From Hydrogenophilales bacterium CG12_big_fil_rev_8_21_14_0_65_61_21 (GTDB lineage Bacteria; Pseudomonadota; Gammaproteobacteria; Burkholderiales; Thiobacillaceae): 64,000 nucleotides of DNA. Made by a program: the position numbers and the translations under genes. Where the stretch lies: contig PFGT01000101.1 in assembly GCA_002782005.1 (NCBI GenBank), positions 62,001 through 126,000 of the forward strand. Reading direction: 5' to 3'. Below are positions 58,745 to 64,000 of this stretch, piece by piece. The notes beneath the pieces were generated by a model. That model was not told the DNA's origin. It saw only the letters and a program-made list of their open reading frames with translations, and did not search any database. Each line of letters begins with the position of its first letter. The first letter of the stretch is position 1.

Positions 58745-59620
58745 TTATCCGACCGCATCTTGAGCCACGAAGCGCATCGATAGGTCGACTGCCTGAACGT
58801 TTTTGGTCAGGCTACCGATAGAGATGCGGTCGACGCCGGTTTCGGCGACCGCGCGGATATTTTCCAGGGTGATGCCGCCCGAGGCCTCCAGTTCGGCGCG
58901 GCCGGCGGTGAATAGCACCGCTTCGCGCAACGCATCCAGGGCAAAATTGTCGAGCAAGATCAGTTTGGCGCCGGCGTCCAGCGCCATGGCCAATTGAGCC
59001 CTGCTTTCCACCTCGATTTGCACGCCGATACCGGCCGGCGCGATCTTGCCCGCCTGTTCCAGCGCGGGGCCGATGCCGCCGGCGGCGGCGATGTGGTTTT
59101 CCTTGATGAGTATGGCGTCGTACAAGCCCATGCGCTGGTTCTCGCCGCCACCGCAACGCACAGCGTATTTTTGCGCCTGTCTGAGTCCGGGTAGGGTCTT
59201 GCGGGTGTCATAAATGCGGGCACGGGTGCCGCTAATCGCTGCGACGTATTGGCGCGTGACCGTCGCCACGCCGGACAGGGTTTGCAGAAAGTTGAGCGCC
59301 GAGCGTTCGGCGCTGAGTAGGGCGCTGGCCTGGCCCTCGATAACGCATAGCGTCTGGCCGGCGGCGATGGCCTCGCCATCGGCGGCCAGCCAGCGCGGTT
59401 CAATATTCGGATCGAGCCGCTTGAATACCGCGTCGAACCAAGGCTGACCGGCCAGTACGGCATCTTCGCGGGTAATGACCTGGGCGCGCGCCATGGCGGT
59501 TACCGGGATCAGCCGGGCGGTCAGGTCGGCATTCAAACCGGCTGCCCAGCAAACGCCCAGGTCTTCGGCGAGGGCAGCGTCTATATTGGTGTTGATGATG
59601 GTTTCCGGTGGTTGCATCAA
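58745..59620 (-). CDS. nadC: Nicotinate-nucleotide pyrophosphorylase (carboxylating)
   Basis: AERSALNFLQTLSGVATVTRQYV, YDTRKTLPGLRQAQKYAVRCGGGENQRMGLYDAILIKENHI, EASGGITLENIRAVAETGVDRISIG. Confidence 0.97.
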   Translation of the reverse strand: MMQPPETIINTNIDAALAEDLGVCWAAGLNADLTARLIPVTAMARAQVITREDAVLAGQPWFDAVFKRLDPNIEPRWLAADGEAIAAGQTLCVIEGQASALLSAERSALNFLQTLSGVATVTRQYVAAISGTRARIYDTRKTLPGLRQAQKYAVRCGGGENQRMGLYDAILIKENHIAAAGGIGPALEQAGKIAPAGIGVQIEVESRAQLAMALDAGAKLILLDNFALDALREAVLFTAGRAELEASGGITLENIRAVAETGVDRISIGSLTKNVQAVDLSMRFVAQDAVG

Positions 59621-59708
59621 TGTCTCCTCGATCCCATCTGTATTTTACCGTGGTTGAAATTACCGGCCTTCCCCCCATCTCCGGGTCAAGTAACCTTTGG
59701 AGTTCGCT

Positions 59709-62300
<2,592 letters not shown>

Positions 62301-62342
62301 TTTCGCTTGCTACTGGGTTAACGCCAAACTCACGTAGCCCAT

Positions 62343-62397
62343 AGGGCGGGCCGTGCCCGCCGCAACGGCGGCGGGTGAACGGCGGCCATGGGCCGCC
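62343..62397. repeat. Short palindromic intergenic repeat, copy B (three tandem hairpins)
   Basis: GGCGGGC-CGT-GCCCGCC (62345-62361), CCCGCCGC-AACG-GCGGCGGG (62356-62375), GGCGGCC-ATG-GGCCGCC (62381-62397). Confidence 0.5.
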
Positions 62398-62546
62398 TTA
62401 TGGCTGTTTAGGCGGATTTGAATAGGTATAACGGAACGCCTCCATTGAGTTGCAACACCGCCGTGCGCCGTAAAAATCGCACACTCCACCCCCGTCCAAC
62501 CGTTGTTTCTAGGATAATTCGGCTTTAACCGTTATCGAAGCCGAAT

Positions 62547-63749
<1,203 letters not shown>

Positions 63750-63750
63750 T

Positions 63751-64000
63751 TTGCTAGCGGCCTCTCCGGATCGAACCGTGCCCAAGACGCGCCCATTCTT
63801 TCTCAACCTAATCCGTATCCGCCTGCCCGTGGGTGGTCTCGTTTCCATTCTGCATCGGTTGAGCGGGGCGCTATTGGCCCTGGCCGTGCCGGCGTTGCTC
63901 TATGGCTTTATGTTGAGCCTGCGCTCGCCGGCCGATTTCGAGCGGGTCCGTGGACTGGCCGGTGAGCTGACCGGCGCGCTGATTGCGCTGGGTTTGGTAT
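63751..64000 (+). CDS. sdhC: Succinate dehydrogenase cytochrome b556 subunit, 3' truncated by window
   Basis: Open frame missed by the ORF track: (TTG 63751 or GTG 63778) MPKTRPFFLNLIRIRLPVGGLVSILHRLSGALLALAVPALLYGFMLSL; the SILHRLSG motif is typical of SdhC. Confidence 0.85.
   Translation, partial: MLAASPDRTVPKTRPFFLNLIRIRLPVGGLVSILHRLSGALLALAVPALLYGFMLSLRSPADFERVRGLAGELTGALIALGLV

Overview
This is a high-GC, gene-dense chromosomal segment that looks betaproteobacterial (inferred from gene content and order). I recognise about 60 protein-coding genes. I see no rRNA, tRNA, CRISPR array, IS element or prophage. Main blocks: (1) a polyphosphate neighbourhood: CYTH-CHAD protein, bacteriohemerythrin, ppk1, then a minus-strand ppx > Ycf46-like AAA+ > secreted protein > glycine-zipper run; (2) an SpmA/B-like and a CobD/AmpE-like membrane protein; (3) a complete type II secretion operon gspC-N; (4) RpfE-like/YjbQ, lolC-lolD, then a three-gene cation-transport module, then comEC; (5) an AT-rich comEC-argD intergenic region with a tight cluster of DnaA-box-like sequences; (6) argD-argF-argG, ppnP, yajQ and a CsgG-like protein; (7) minus-strand tcdA, ubiA, ubiC, recG, GGDEF-EAL-CZB, ridA, spoT, rpoZ; (8) surE-pcm-nlpD-rpoS, a HAD nucleotidase, a Crp-like regulator and alaC; (9) hom-thrC overlapping a secreted RNase/barstar pair, followed by an orphan HvfA-like Cys-repeat peptide gene (EGKCG motifs, probable RiPP metallophore precursor); (10) nadC, clpB, malic enzyme and a truncated sdhC at the right edge. 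The best candidates for something unusual are the orphan EGKCG-repeat precursor, the oriC-like DnaA-box/AT-rich region, the RNase-barstar cassette fused to the threonine operon, and a short palindromic intergenic repeat family. All assignments come from reading translated sequence and motifs; no database search was run.
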